DNA of 64,000 nt from Planktophila turicensis (GCA_965234405.1 OZ248346.1); one strand, 5' to 3'; numbered from the stretch's first letter, positions 50,918 through 60,561 are shown. A program made the numbers and translations. The notes: generated from the sequence alone by a model not told the origin.

Positions 50918-51835
50918 ATGTCTTCTTTAGCTCACGGTCACGGAATAGTAACAATTGCAGGATCAACAGTTCTCGATGTCTGGTTTCCAGCACCAGCTTT
51001 AGGTGCACTCACTGGAACTCCTGATGCATCACTTACTGCAATGGTTGGAAGCGATGATGCTCGAGGTGTAACTCGTGAATTGGTCTCACTCGAAATTGAT
51101 CTCGCACAAGCTCCAAAAGATGCACGCGATGCATACCTTCGCCTTCATCTTCTTTCGCATCGACTTGTAAAACCTCACGGCCAATCACTCGATGGAATTT
51201 TTGGACTTCTTGCAAACGTGGTCTGGACTTCTGCGGGTCCTTGCGCAGTAGATGGATTTGAAGCTACACGTGCACGACTTAAAGCGAAGTATGGCCATCT
51301 CACAGTATTTGCAGTCGATAAATTCCCGCGCATGGTCGATTACGTCATTCCATCAGGTGTACGAATCGCAGATGCTGATCGCGTTCGCCTCGGTGCTCAC
51401 CTTGCATCAGGTACAACTGTGATGCATGAAGGATTTATCAACTTTAATGCCGGCACTCTGGGCGCATCTATGGTTGAGGGTCGTATCTCTGCAGGCGTTG
51501 TTGTCGGAGATGGCACTGATGTCGGTGGCGGAGCTTCCATCATGGGAACGCTCAGCGGCGGCGGTAAAGAAGTTATTTCAATTGGTGAAAAGTGCCTACT
51601 TGGTGCCAACTCAGGTCTTGGTATCTCGCTTGGCGATAACTGCGTCATTGAAGCTGGTACTTACATCACCGCAGCAGCGAAGGTGAAGTTGCCTGATGGT
51701 GAAATCGTGAAGGCTGCATCGCTTTCTGGAGCAAACAATCTTCTCTTCCGTAGAAATTCACTGACTGGTGGGCTTGAAGCTGTTATGCGCACAGGTACTT
51801 GGGGCGGATTAAATTCTGTCCTTCACGCTAATTAA
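50918..51835 (+). CDS. dapD: tetrahydrodipicolinate N-succinyltransferase, actinobacterial type
   Basis: 305 residues. The C-terminal half is a left-handed beta helix (VMHEGFINFNAGTLGASMVEGRISAGVVVGDG..., GGGKEVISIGEKCLLGANSGLGISLGDNCVIEAG). The N-terminal GIVTIAGSTVLDVWFP and the overall length match the mycobacterial-type DapD. It feeds DapC (32725) in lysine/DAP synthesis. Divergent from LOG; stop is 3 bases before that of the SpoIID-type gene. Confidence 0.94.
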   Translation: MSSLAHGHGIVTIAGSTVLDVWFPAPALGALTGTPDASLTAMVGSDDARGVTRELVSLEIDLAQAPKDARDAYLRLHLLSHRLVKPHGQSLDGIFGLLANVVWTSAGPCAVDGFEATRARLKAKYGHLTVFAVDKFPRMVDYVIPSGVRIADADRVRLGAHLASGTTVMHEGFINFNAGTLGASMVEGRISAGVVVGDGTDVGGGASIMGTLSGGGKEVISIGEKCLLGANSGLGISLGDNCVIEAGTYITAAAKVKLPDGEIVKAASLSGANNLLFRRNSLTGGLEAVMRTGTWGGLNSVLHAN

Positions 51836-51838
51836 GTA

Positions 51839-53032
51839 CTACGGCAAAGCAAGCTGAAAATACGGAGAAGGAATCTTCACTCGACTTCTGAAGGTATCGC
51901 CTCTTAGTAATTTCGTTGAACCTGAAGTCGAAGTTCCCTTTATGTAAGTAACCGCTCCTGCAGAATTTCGAGAGACAATTTCCAGAGTGACTACATCGGG
52001 AAGCAGAAATGCTTTCTTCACCAGCTCTTGAGTTGCAGATGCCTTCCACTGTGCAAATCTCGGATTGAGTTTGGGATCTAAGCCAGCTGGATCTGGAACC
52101 GATTGTGTGTAGGAAGTTGCTTGGCCCCATGCATCCAACGTTGTCTGAGTCGCTCCCCCTGAAGATGATGAGTAATAAGCCTGAATAGGCTTTCCTGAAG
52201 CGAGGATGGCAAGGCTTGTTGCTGAGTCGATATGCGTGCGATTAACGGCAGCTTTCCAGAGTTGGCCAATCTTTGGCTCGCTCTCTTTCGAATACCCGAC
52301 AAAGTTCTGGTCCGCGATATGTGAATACACATGGCAGTCGCATGATGGCTTAATGGTAGAAATCTTAGAAAGTGCATACGAACGAGCAGCAATGACTTGG
52401 GCTTCCAGGGCTGCAGCTGGCCATGCCGAAGAAATTTCACTGATTCCCCAGAGATATTCATCGTGAAGACTGAGCGAATTTGTTACTTCGATTGCGCCTT
52501 TCACCACTTTCATCTGCATCTGCCCATAGCGATACTTCGCAGAACTTCCGGGTTGTGAAAAAGTCATTACTGCATTGGGTCCGGTCCAGCGAATAGTGAA
52601 GGCTTTTCCAGTTACTGGGCCAACTATGTTCTGCGCAGCATCTAACCTAAATGATGCTTTCTGTCGTGTTCCGAGTACTGCGATAGGTGCAATATCAGTG
52701 ACGTCAGTGACTTCTCCAGCATAAATCTGAATAGAAGATTCGGGAGTTGCGGTAACAAAAGAAACTGAGCGAAGTAAGTGCCCGATATTTACTCGTATCG
52801 TGTGGCTATCTACAAATGGAGCAACCACAACATCCTTGTAATAGTAATTAAGGATTCCTGTTGCAGATTCGCCAGCGAGTGCGAGAGCGCGAGCCCCCAT
52901 CTGGCTCATTCCTACTCCATGGCCATAACCGGATCCAGTAAAGGAAAATGTTGCAGGAGTTTCAGCACGAGAAACAGGTATGACTATAAAAGTTGCAGCT
53001 AGGAGTAAAACCCCGGCTTTAAACATCCTCAT
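51839..53032 (-). CDS. SpoIID/LytB-domain exported protein
   Basis: 397 residues. Signal peptide about 1-24. GSGYGHGVGMSQMGARALA is the SpoIID amidase-enhancer motif, and EYLWGISEISSAWPAAALEAQVIAARSYAL the central conserved part; a repeat SSSSGGATQTT lies later. SpoIID proteins are peptidoglycan lytic transglycosylases in Bacillus; here a vegetative cell-wall role. It overlaps the ABC ATPase gene at its 5' end, so it belongs to the polysaccharide export operon. Start may be 53032 or 53026. Confidence 0.85.
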   Translation of the reverse strand: MRMFKAGVLLLAATFIVIPVSRAETPATFSFTGSGYGHGVGMSQMGARALALAGESATGILNYYYKDVVVAPFVDSHTIRVNIGHLLRSVSFVTATPESSIQIYAGEVTDVTDIAPIAVLGTRQKASFRLDAAQNIVGPVTGKAFTIRWTGPNAVMTFSQPGSSAKYRYGQMQMKVVKGAIEVTNSLSLHDEYLWGISEISSAWPAAALEAQVIAARSYALSKISTIKPSCDCHVYSHIADQNFVGYSKESEPKIGQLWKAAVNRTHIDSATSLAILASGKPIQAYYSSSSGGATQTTLDAWGQATSYTQSVPDPAGLDPKLNPRFAQWKASATQELVKKAFLLPDVVTLEIVSRNSAGAVTYIKGTSTSGSTKLLRGDTFRSRVKIPSPYFQLALP

Positions 53033-53825
53033 CTGATGATGCGCTCTTTCTTGCATTTACGAATTCACGATAAGAAGCGATAACTTCTGTTGGATTGCCT
53101 CGCGCCATTAACTTACCTTTATCAAGCCAGATGACTTCGTTGCAGATATCTTCGATGGTCGCTAACGCGTGGCTAACTAAAATGAGTGCGCGATCTGCGG
53201 TGCGAAGCTCCTTGATTCGATTAAGGCTCTTCTCTTTAAACTTCGCATCTCCGGTACTGAGTGCTTCATCAATAATCAAAATATCTGGTTCGACAACAGC
53301 TGCTACCGAGAAGGCAAGGCGTGCATACATTCCTGATGAATAAGTGCGCATAGGGGCATCGATTGCCTCGCCGAGCTCTGAGAATGCAGCGATGGCATCA
53401 AAATTCTTATCAATATCTTCACGCGACATTCCAGCTGCAAGGCCACCTAGATAGACGTTATCTCGTCCTGTCATCGATGGATTAAAGCCAACGCCCAACG
53501 CTAAGAGAGTGCTGACGCTTCCATAGACTTCAACACGACCTTGAGTTGGAGGAACGATGCCGGAAATCACGCGCATAAGTGAAGATTTACCAGCACCATT
53601 TGAACCGATGATGCCAAGAACTGTTCCGTAATGAACATCTACAGAGACATCGTTAAGCGCTTTCACAATGCGAGTGTGTTTTTTCCCGCGACCAAGAGAT
53701 TTTATGCGCGCCTTAAGAGTTGGCTTCTTATCAATCGATGTTGTGTACGTAAGCCCTAGATCCTTTACAGATACTGCAAGGCTTTGAGGAGTATGTGTAT
53801 TGCTATAGGCGGACAGCGAAATCAC
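53019..53825 (-). CDS. polysaccharide ABC exporter, ATPase subunit (Wzt/TagH/RfbE-like)
   Basis: 268 residues from GTG 53825. Walker A IIGSNGAGKSSLMRVI, signature YSSGMYARL (degenerate LSGGQ with S-S-G-M, typical of polysaccharide O-antigen-type ABC proteins), Walker B DILIIDEALSTGDAKFKEKSL, and His in VSHALATIEDIC. Exports a lipid-linked polysaccharide with the permease at 53803-54630, which it overlaps by 23 bases. In-frame codons to 54014 lie inside the permease gene. Confidence 0.9.
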   Translation of the reverse strand: MISLSAYSNTHTPQSLAVSVKDLGLTYTTSIDKKPTLKARIKSLGRGKKHTRIVKALNDVSVDVHYGTVLGIIGSNGAGKSSLMRVISGIVPPTQGRVEVYGSVSTLLALGVGFNPSMTGRDNVYLGGLAAGMSREDIDKNFDAIAAFSELGEAIDAPMRTYSSGMYARLAFSVAAVVEPDILIIDEALSTGDAKFKEKSLNRIKELRTADRALILVSHALATIEDICNEVIWLDKGKLMARGNPTEVIASYREFVNARKSASSDEDV

Positions 53826-54630
53826 GCTCCCTCGATAGGAAGAAGTATGTGCCAACGGTGAAGAGGCTAAGTGCCCACACAGATGCGTGAACCATTCCAA
53901 AGACAGTTGGCGCCTGAGCATGTACCAAGACGCGTGACCATGAATCGAGAAGATAAAAGATCGGATTGGCAATCTCAAAAGTCTTAATTCGATCAGAGAT
54001 GCTTGATGCAACATAAAGAATTGGCGATAAGTAGAGAAGGCTTCGAGTCAGATAAGGAAGCATGCTTGAGATATCTCGGAAGTACACATTGATGCAAGAG
54101 ATAAGAATTGCCATACCTAGAGCCATGACAAGTGCAATTGCCAAAATCGGGATTGCCCACAACATTTGCCATGAGTATGGAAGTCCGATTAGTACGTGAA
54201 TGAATCCGAAGACAATGAGCGTCGGAATAAATTTGAAGAGGGCAATAACCGTTGCAGAAATTGGCAACATCACTCTGGGAAATGAAGTATTCATAATCAA
54301 ACGCTGACCAGAGGTAATTGCTTTGACTCCACCTGTGAGGCTATTTGCTACCAAATAGAAGAGAAAGAGACTTGCCGTGAGGTGTCCAAAACGAGTGGCA
54401 TCGCTACTTCCGCCAATGACATAAATGAGAAGGAAGTAGACAGCTGAGAGAAGAAGCGGGTTTAGAACTAGCCACAATTGGCCGAAGACAGATCCGTAAT
54501 TCTGCTCGCGCAGTTCTGACCGCGAGAACTCGGAGATAAAGGTTCGGCGAGACCAGAGTGAGCGCATGTACTCGCGCATAGGCGGCAAGCCTGCGCGAAA
54601 TGGCTCGTATACAACTACTGGCTTCTCCAC
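53803..54630 (-). CDS. polysaccharide ABC exporter, permease subunit (ABC-2/Wzm/TagG-like)
   Basis: 275 residues with six membrane helices. EQNYGSVFGQLWLVLNPLLLSAVYFLLIY near residue 45 is the TagG/RfbA-type entry, followed by NSLTGGVKAITSGQRLIMNTSFPRVMLPIS. Works with the ATPase gene downstream to move lipid-linked glycan across the membrane. The 31-base gap from the GT2 gene and shared strand make a GT2-permease-ATPase-SpoIID operon. Confidence 0.92.
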   Translation of the reverse strand: MEKPVVVYEPFRAGLPPMREYMRSLWSRRTFISEFSRSELREQNYGSVFGQLWLVLNPLLLSAVYFLLIYVIGGSSDATRFGHLTASLFLFYLVANSLTGGVKAITSGQRLIMNTSFPRVMLPISATVIALFKFIPTLIVFGFIHVLIGLPYSWQMLWAIPILAIALVMALGMAILISCINVYFRDISSMLPYLTRSLLYLSPILYVASSISDRIKTFEIANPIFYLLDSWSRVLVHAQAPTVFGMVHASVWALSLFTVGTYFFLSRERDFAVRL

Positions 54631-54660
54631 GTGCGAAAGGCTACCGCAGCGAGGCTCACC

Positions 54661-55659
54661 TTATTCAGATACGGGGACGAGAGTCTTTGGTGAGGAGACA
54701 AAACCGGCGCCCCACGCGAAGTGCATGGTCGGAATAACAGCCAAGAGCAAGAAATATTCACGGATGTTTGATGCGATTTTGATTGAAGCAAGTAGAACAA
54801 AGAGTGTGTAAATCGCGGCTGGGGTGAAGAGTATTGGTGCGATAAATCCAGCCAATAGCGAAACGGTGAAACCGACAAGAGCAAACGGTGGAGCGAGGTA
54901 GCGATAATTAATTGTTCCGCTATGTTTTCTTGAAACTACTCGGCGCCAGCGACCATATTCAAAATATTGTTTCGCAAGAGCTTTTACAGTCGATCGCGGA
55001 CGATATGTGACATGGAGTCTTGGATCGAAGTAAACAACTCCGCCATTTTCGCGTAGGCGGAAATTAAGTTCCCAATCTTGGGCACGAGTAAAGCGTTCAT
55101 CGAAGCCACCAATTGCAAGGAGGGCTTCTCGTCTGAAAGCACCTAGGTACACAGTGTCGACTACACCGGCTTCTCCCCCGGTGTGGAAACGTGATGCACC
55201 AACTCCGAGTGGACTGCGCATTGCACCTGCAACGGCATTTTCAAAAGCGGTTGTACCAACGGCTGCCATTACGCCGCCCACATTTACCGCACCGGTCTTG
55301 TTGAGAATTTCAACGACAAGTGAAAGGTAATTACTAGGAATCTGCGCATGCCCATCAACGCGAACAATGACGGGGCTCTGTGATTTCTTTAGTGCAAGAT
55401 TTAATCCAGCTGCTGTTCGCCCTGTTGGATTTTCAACGATTACTACACGGGAATTTTGCTGAGATATTTGCTGCGCAATTTCAAGGGTGCGATCATGCGA
55501 AGGGCCGACTGCGAGAATTACTTCTGTCTTTCCTTGATAATCCTGAGAAAGGATTGAGTCGATAGCACCTTTGAGGTGTGCTTCTTCATTGAGAATTGGA
55601 AGTATGACGCTGATAGATGGATGCGGTGAGCCAATTAACTCGTGAGTTGGTGTCGCCAT
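54661..55659 (-). CDS. membrane-bound family 2 glycosyltransferase
   Basis: 332 residues. GT-A domain 1-235: ISVILPILNEEAHLKGAIDSIL, VRVDGHAQIP (D-G-H at the metal site), TRAQDWELNFRLRENGG acceptor loop. Then three or four C-terminal membrane helices (255-325). It probably adds or links a sugar on a polyprenyl carrier for export by the adjacent ABC transporter. GGAGG precedes ATG 55659. Its 5' end overlaps slightly with the region upstream of the divergent LCP gene. Confidence 0.88.
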   Translation of the reverse strand: MATPTHELIGSPHPSISVILPILNEEAHLKGAIDSILSQDYQGKTEVILAVGPSHDRTLEIAQQISQQNSRVVIVENPTGRTAAGLNLALKKSQSPVIVRVDGHAQIPSNYLSLVVEILNKTGAVNVGGVMAAVGTTAFENAVAGAMRSPLGVGASRFHTGGEAGVVDTVYLGAFRREALLAIGGFDERFTRAQDWELNFRLRENGGVVYFDPRLHVTYRPRSTVKALAKQYFEYGRWRRVVSRKHSGTINYRYLAPPFALVGFTVSLLAGFIAPILFTPAAIYTLFVLLASIKIASNIREYFLLLAVIPTMHFAWGAGFVSSPKTLVPVSE

Positions 55660-55683
55660 AACCCCTCCACGCTATCGTCCAAG

Positions 55684-55689
55684 TACCCT
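55684..55689 (+). promoter_or_regulatory. -10 element of LCP gene, leaderless
   Basis: TACCCT, six bases before GTG 55696. Confidence 0.4.
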
Positions 55690-55695
55690 ACGGAT

Positions 55696-56808
55696 GTGAA
55701 ATCTTCTCGTGCAATTCGGATAATTACATCACTCTCTCTGGGTGTTGTCCTTGTTGCATCGCTATCGTGGCTCGGATTAGGTCAGGTAAGCGGACAAATT
55801 TCTCGAATAGATGTCTTTGGCTCTATTAAAGATCGCCCTGAAAAGACTTCCTCGGCCCTGAACTATCTTGTTGTTGGTTCTGACACTCGTGAAGGTCTAA
55901 CGAAAGAACAGATTAAAGCGCTCCGCGTTGGAAGCACTGCAGTAGCAGCTGGTGGTCGCTCAGACACAATGTTGCTCGTCCATATTTCAAAGTCTCGCGA
56001 TGCGGCGTACATCGTCTCAATTCCGCGAGATACGTTGGTGACGATTCCTGCGCATAGAAGCCAAGATGGGACCAAGGATATTCCCGCGCGTCCCGGAAAG
56101 ATCAACGCTTCATTTGCATTTGGTGGGGCACCGCTTCTTATCCAAACTCTTGAAGAGAAGACAAATTTAAAGATTGATCATTACGTCGAAGTCAGCTTCG
56201 CTGGCTTTACTGGCGTGGTCGATGCGCTCGGTGGAATTCAAGTTTGTTCCAAGGTTGCGATCAATGATCCAAAGAGCCACTTGGTGATGAGCGCAGGCAC
56301 ACACGTGCTTGATGGAATTGAAGCGCTCAAATATGTGCGTACCCGTGACTTTGATGGTCGTGGAGATATCGGTCGCATGGAACGCCAACAGCAATTCGTG
56401 AGCGCTGTTCTGCGCAAAGCTACGAGTAGCGGAGTGCTTCTGAATCCAATCAAGTTAACAAAGTTCTACAACGCAACTATTTCAACTGTGAAGATGGATT
56501 CTGGTGTGAATAAGAATGACCTTCTTACTCTCGCTAAGCAGATGCGAAATCTCTCTTCTGGAAATATTCGCACACTGACTGTTCCACTTTCAGATCCAAA
56601 TGGCCGCCACCCAACCGTTGGCTCTGTTGTGATTTGGGATGATGTATTGGCAACAGATCTCTGGACCAAGATTCGCAACGATGAAGCCTTGCTTGAGACT
56701 GTGAAGCCAACTGCGAAAGCATCTGCAAAGGCGACTGCTAAAGCTGTGACAATCGACAAATTTAAGACGAAAACAGCTGCAGATAATCCTTGCGCGCCCG
56801 CAAAATAG
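55696..56808 (+). CDS. LytR-CpsA-Psr (LCP) glycopolymer ligase
   Basis: 370 residues from GTG 55696. Membrane helix about 8-29, then the LCP domain: NYLVVGSDTREG, GGRSDTMLLVHI, VSIPRDTLV, KINASFAFGG, LKYVRTRDFDGRGDIGRMERQQQF (Asp/Arg of the pyrophosphate site). The C-terminal tail is Lys/Ala-rich repeats (AKASAKATAKA). It attaches undecaprenyl-linked polymers to peptidoglycan, fitting the ABC exporter alongside. Confidence 0.9.
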   Translation: MKSSRAIRIITSLSLGVVLVASLSWLGLGQVSGQISRIDVFGSIKDRPEKTSSALNYLVVGSDTREGLTKEQIKALRVGSTAVAAGGRSDTMLLVHISKSRDAAYIVSIPRDTLVTIPAHRSQDGTKDIPARPGKINASFAFGGAPLLIQTLEEKTNLKIDHYVEVSFAGFTGVVDALGGIQVCSKVAINDPKSHLVMSAGTHVLDGIEALKYVRTRDFDGRGDIGRMERQQQFVSAVLRKATSSGVLLNPIKLTKFYNATISTVKMDSGVNKNDLLTLAKQMRNLSSGNIRTLTVPLSDPNGRHPTVGSVVIWDDVLATDLWTKIRNDEALLETVKPTAKASAKATAKAVTIDKFKTKTAADNPCAPAK

Positions 56809-56842
56809 CCCTGAATTTTCCAGTTTTTAATTGAGCCTGCAA

Positions 56843-56848
56843 TAGACT
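56843..56848 (+). promoter_or_regulatory. -10 element of ugd, leaderless
   Basis: TAGACT, seven bases before ATG 56856. Confidence 0.45.
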
Positions 56849-56855
56849 CTCGCGT

Positions 56856-58166
56856 ATGACTCTGAAGCTTTCAGTAATTGGTTGCGGCTACCTAGGCGCT
56901 ACCCACGCAGCATGTATGTCCTCACTCGGTTTTGAAGTAGTCGGTATCGATACCGACCAGGGCAAAGTTGATCTCCTCTCTAAAGGCGAACTCCCCTTCT
57001 ACGAACCTGGTCTCGACACTCTCCTTGCTGCTGAGATGAAGACCGGCCGTCTCTCATTTACAACTGACTTCTCAGCAGTTGCTGACGCAGATGTTCACTT
57101 CATCTGCGTCGGTACACCTCAGAGCAAAGATGGACTTGCTGCAGATCTGACATTTGTAAAGTCATCAGTTGCAGCAATCGCTCCACACCTCAAAGAAGGT
57201 TCACTCGTTGTCGGAAAGTCGACGGTTCCAGTAGGAACTGCTCAGTTACTTCGCGATCAGCTTGCCACATCCGCTCCACAGGCAGACCTCGCTTGGAACC
57301 CTGAGTTCCTCCGCGAAGGTTTCGCAGTCGAAGATACTTTGACTCCAAACCGTCTTGTGGTTGGCGTTGCAAATGATCGCGCAGAAGAAATCCTTAAAGA
57401 GGTCTACAAGCCTGTTATTGATCTTGGAACTCCATGGATTCGCGCAGATCTACCAACTGCAGAGCTAGTAAAGGTTGCAGCAAACTCATTCCTTGCAACA
57501 AAGATTTCATTTATCAACGCAATGGCTGAAGTATGCGAAGCAGCGGGTGGAGATGTAACCGTCCTTGCCAAGGCAATCGGTTACGACCCACGAATCGGAA
57601 GCCGCTTCCTGCAGGCGGGTATTGGATTCGGCGGAGGCTGTCTTCCAAAAGATATTCGCGCATTTATGGCACGCGCACAAGAACTTGGCGCAGACCAAGC
57701 TCTTGAATTCCTTCGCGAGATTGATGCAATCAACCTTCGTGCTCGTCAACGCGTTATTGATGTTGTGCGCGCAGACCTTTCAGAAGATCTCACTCAGTAC
57801 AAAATCGCTGTTCTCGGTGCAACATTTAAGCCCGACAGCGACGACGTGCGCGACTCCCCAGCGCTAGATATTGCGGCTCAACTTCAAGCTGCTGGTGCAC
57901 AAGTTGTTGTTCACGACCCTAAGGGCATTGAACCTGCACGTAAGCGATTCCCAAATCTTGATTACCAAGAGAAGGTCGTCGATGCAGTGAAGGGTGCAGA
58001 TGCGATCTTGCACTTAACTGAGTGGAAGGAATATCGCGAACTCGATCCATCAGTGATTGGTCAGCTCGTGAAGTCAAAGTTCCTTATTGACGGTCGCAAT
58101 ATGTTAGATCGCAATATGTGGCGCGCAGCTGGATGGCGCGTTCATGCTCTAGGACGTACTGACTAA
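56856..58166 (+). CDS. ugd: UDP-glucose 6-dehydrogenase
   Basis: 436 residues. Rossmann motif VIGCGYLGATHAACMSSLGFEVVGID, catalytic Cys in GFGGGCLPKDIRAFM, NPEFLREG, and GATFKPDSDDVRDSPALDIA. Oxidises UDP-glucose to UDP-glucuronate for glycan synthesis. The stop overlaps the convergent purE stop by four bases. Confidence 0.94.
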   Translation: MTLKLSVIGCGYLGATHAACMSSLGFEVVGIDTDQGKVDLLSKGELPFYEPGLDTLLAAEMKTGRLSFTTDFSAVADADVHFICVGTPQSKDGLAADLTFVKSSVAAIAPHLKEGSLVVGKSTVPVGTAQLLRDQLATSAPQADLAWNPEFLREGFAVEDTLTPNRLVVGVANDRAEEILKEVYKPVIDLGTPWIRADLPTAELVKVAANSFLATKISFINAMAEVCEAAGGDVTVLAKAIGYDPRIGSRFLQAGIGFGGGCLPKDIRAFMARAQELGADQALEFLREIDAINLRARQRVIDVVRADLSEDLTQYKIAVLGATFKPDSDDVRDSPALDIAAQLQAAGAQVVVHDPKGIEPARKRFPNLDYQEKVVDAVKGADAILHLTEWKEYRELDPSVIGQLVKSKFLIDGRNMLDRNMWRAAGWRVHALGRTD

Positions 58167-58678
58167 AAACCAGTCTTTGCATTGCGACGGGCGCTCAATT
58201 GGGCGCCCTTTGCTTTTGCTTCATCAGCTAGTTCAGATAGCTGAGCTTCAACCTTCTTAGCAACTGTTGCGTCCGCTGATCCAATAATGCGCGCAGCAAG
58301 GATTCCTGCATTCTTAGCGTTATCAATACCAACAGTTGCAACAGGAACTCCCCCTGGCATCTGAACGATAGATAGCAATGAATCCATTCCATCAAGGTTC
58401 TTGAGCGAGACTGGAACGCCAATAACCGGCAGTGTTGTAAGGGATGCAACCATTCCCGGAAGGTGCGCCGCTCCCCCTGCACCAGCAATGATTACCTTGT
58501 AACCCTTTGATGCAGCTGTCTTTGCAAAGTCGACCATCTCTTCAGGCATACGGTGTGCTGACACAACATCTGCGCTGTAGCTAATTCCAAATGAATCAAG
58601 TGCTTTCGCAGCTTCTTCCATGACAGGCCAATCAGAATCTGAGCCCATGATGATTGCTACATCTTTACGATCACTCAT
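58163..58678 (-). CDS. purE: 5-(carboxyamino)imidazole ribonucleotide mutase
   Basis: 171 residues. GSDSDWPVMEEAAKALDSFG, VSAHRMPE and AGAGGAAHLPGMVASLT are the substrate-binding motifs of class I PurE. Converts N5-CAIR to CAIR in purine synthesis. The start overlaps the purK stop by eight bases, forming a purK-purE operon (order reversed relative to E. coli, which has purEK). Confidence 0.95.
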   Translation of the reverse strand: MSDRKDVAIIMGSDSDWPVMEEAAKALDSFGISYSADVVSAHRMPEEMVDFAKTAASKGYKVIIAGAGGAAHLPGMVASLTTLPVIGVPVSLKNLDGMDSLLSIVQMPGGVPVATVGIDNAKNAGILAARIIGSADATVAKKVEAQLSELADEAKAKGAQLSARRNAKTGF

Positions 58679-59783
58679 CGATAGCTCCACTCATATAGTC
58701 ACGTGCATGCTGAACATCTGTGGTTAATTGTAGAAGGTCAGAGCCAACCGCGGTGACATGGCCAATCTTGCGCCCCACGCGGACTTCCTTCTTATATTGA
58801 TGGAACTTAAGCTCTGGATTGCGCGCCATCAGGTGAAGATATGGGCGATACATATCTGTCTTATCGCCGCCCAAGATATTTCCCATCACGGCGATATCGG
58901 CAGTCATTGAAGGATCTCCAAGTGGAAGATCGAGAATTGCGCGCAAGTGTTGTTCGAACTGACTTGTGACCGCTCCGTCAATTGTCCAGTGCCCCGAATT
59001 ATGTGGGCGCATCGCTAACTCGTTGATGAAGAGCTGATCTCCCTTCACAAACATTTCAACTGCCATAACACCGACCACGCCAACTTCTTGTGCAATATCG
59101 AGTGCGAGCTTCTGTGCTTTTTCAGCAAGATCAGAGGAAATATTTTGAGCAGGTGAAATCGTTAAAGTACAGATTCCATCTTCTTGCACAGTTTCAGTTG
59201 GTGTCCACGAAGTTGCTTGTCCATGTGGTGAACGAGCCACCATCACGGCAATTTCAGTGTCGAAGGAGATAAGTTCTTCAATCAAGAGCTGTGGAGTGGT
59301 CTTGAAAACTTCAGCAAGCTCATCTTGCGAATTAATCTTCCACACACCACGACCGTCGTAGCCACCCGAGATTGCTTTTGCAATCAATGGATATCGCTCG
59401 ATCTCGGCTGTTGATGTTGCAATCTTCCACCTCGGTGCAGGGAAGGCGCTCAGTTTCTTGCGCATCTCAGCTTTATCTTGAGAATAGATAAATGCAGATG
59501 ATGGCGGATAAACCTTTACACCTGTGGCTTCCAGCCCCTTAATAACCGAGAGCGGAACGAGCTCATGTTCAAATGTGATGACATCGCAGTTCGATGCAAA
59601 TACTTTGAGCGCTTCGAGGTCTGCGTAATCGCCAACGATGTGATGTGTGATTTGAGCACCTGAATCATCAGGGCTTTGTGCGAAGAGAAGGAGATCGATT
59701 CCGAGGGCTGTTGCTGGCGCAACCATCATGCGCGCTAATTGCCCTGCGCCTATAACGCCTACGCGAGGGAATCGTTCATTCAC
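58671..59783 (-). CDS. purK: N5-carboxyaminoimidazole ribonucleotide synthase
   Basis: 370 residues, ATP-grasp fold. VGVIGAGQLARMMVAPA near the start, PLIAKAISGGYDGRGVWK, FDTEIAVMVARSPHG, EMFVKGDQLFINELAMRPHNSGHWT (metal-binding). Makes N5-CAIR for PurE. Four bases after birA, likely one transcript. Confidence 0.95.
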   Translation of the reverse strand: MNERFPRVGVIGAGQLARMMVAPATALGIDLLLFAQSPDDSGAQITHHIVGDYADLEALKVFASNCDVITFEHELVPLSVIKGLEATGVKVYPPSSAFIYSQDKAEMRKKLSAFPAPRWKIATSTAEIERYPLIAKAISGGYDGRGVWKINSQDELAEVFKTTPQLLIEELISFDTEIAVMVARSPHGQATSWTPTETVQEDGICTLTISPAQNISSDLAEKAQKLALDIAQEVGVVGVMAVEMFVKGDQLFINELAMRPHNSGHWTIDGAVTSQFEQHLRAILDLPLGDPSMTADIAVMGNILGGDKTDMYRPYLHLMARNPELKFHQYKKEVRVGRKIGHVTAVGSDLLQLTTDVQHARDYMSGAIDE

Positions 59784-59787
59784 AGCC

Positions 59788-60555
59788 CTATCGTAGATGA
59801 ACGATGTCTCCGACTGTTACTCGAGAACCGTCTTCGAGAATGAGTTCGCCTGCAGGCGTCACATCTACAGCTTTTCCATTCTTATGGCTGCCATCTGGAT
59901 GTTCAATTCGTATGTCGTGGCCGATCGTTGCAGACCTCTCTTTATACAGATGGCGTAGATCTTCACCGTTCTGCCATCTTTCGAAGAGCTCTTCAAAGGT
60001 TGCTAGGAATGTCGAGAGAATGAGATTGCGGTCCAGTGTTGAGAAGTTGTGGAGGGCTAGTGAAGTAGCAGTGACAACAGGAAGTTCCTCTTGAGACATT
60101 CCAACGTTGATGCCAACACCGATAACAACTCCCTCACCACTTGCTTGCGCGATGATTCCTCCAACTTTTCCATCTCCTATAAGAATGTCATTGGGCCATT
60201 TAAGAGCAGGTGAAAACTCGGGATCCAATGTGGTGAGCGAAAAGATTGCAGATAGCCCAGTAAGAAGAGGAAGAAATGACCAATCAGATTTATCTCGAAT
60301 TGGTTCAACAAAAAATGAAAACATCAGAGCAGAAGATGCAGGTGCATCAAATTTTCTATCGAGTCGACCTCGTCCAGCACTTTGATATTCCGTAGTGATG
60401 ACTTCACCGCTTTTTGCTTTTTTATCTGCAACTAATTGCGTTAAGTCATCTTGCGTCGATCCCGTGACTTCAACCACGCTTACTCGCCAGTACTGCGAGA
60501 TTTTTTCTGAGATGACCGAACTATCTAGCGGTGGTCTTGGCGCAACGGTGCTCAC
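59788..60555 (-). CDS. birA: biotin-[acetyl-CoA-carboxylase] ligase
   Basis: 255 residues from GTG 60555. GSTQDDLTQLVADK, EYQSAGRGRLDRKFDAP (biotinyl-AMP loop), LKWPNDILIGDGKVGGII, GVGINVG, and a C-terminal SH3-like barrel (GKAVDVTPAGELILEDG). Attaches biotin to the carrier domain of AccA, the last gene of the divergent operon. There is no N-terminal helix-turn-helix, so it is not the bio repressor. In-frame codons to 60765 run antisense into accD and are rejected. Confidence 0.93.
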   Translation of the reverse strand: MSTVAPRPPLDSSVISEKISQYWRVSVVEVTGSTQDDLTQLVADKKAKSGEVITTEYQSAGRGRLDRKFDAPASSALMFSFFVEPIRDKSDWSFLPLLTGLSAIFSLTTLDPEFSPALKWPNDILIGDGKVGGIIAQASGEGVVIGVGINVGMSQEELPVVTATSLALHNFSTLDRNLILSTFLATFEELFERWQNGEDLRHLYKERSATIGHDIRIEHPDGSHKNGKAVDVTPAGELILEDGSRVTVGDIVHLR

Positions 60556-60561
60556 GACTAG

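Noticed and set aside
53826..54014. N-terminal extension of the ABC ATPase to 54014
   Set aside because: It lies wholly inside the permease gene in another frame and has no ABC-like sequence.
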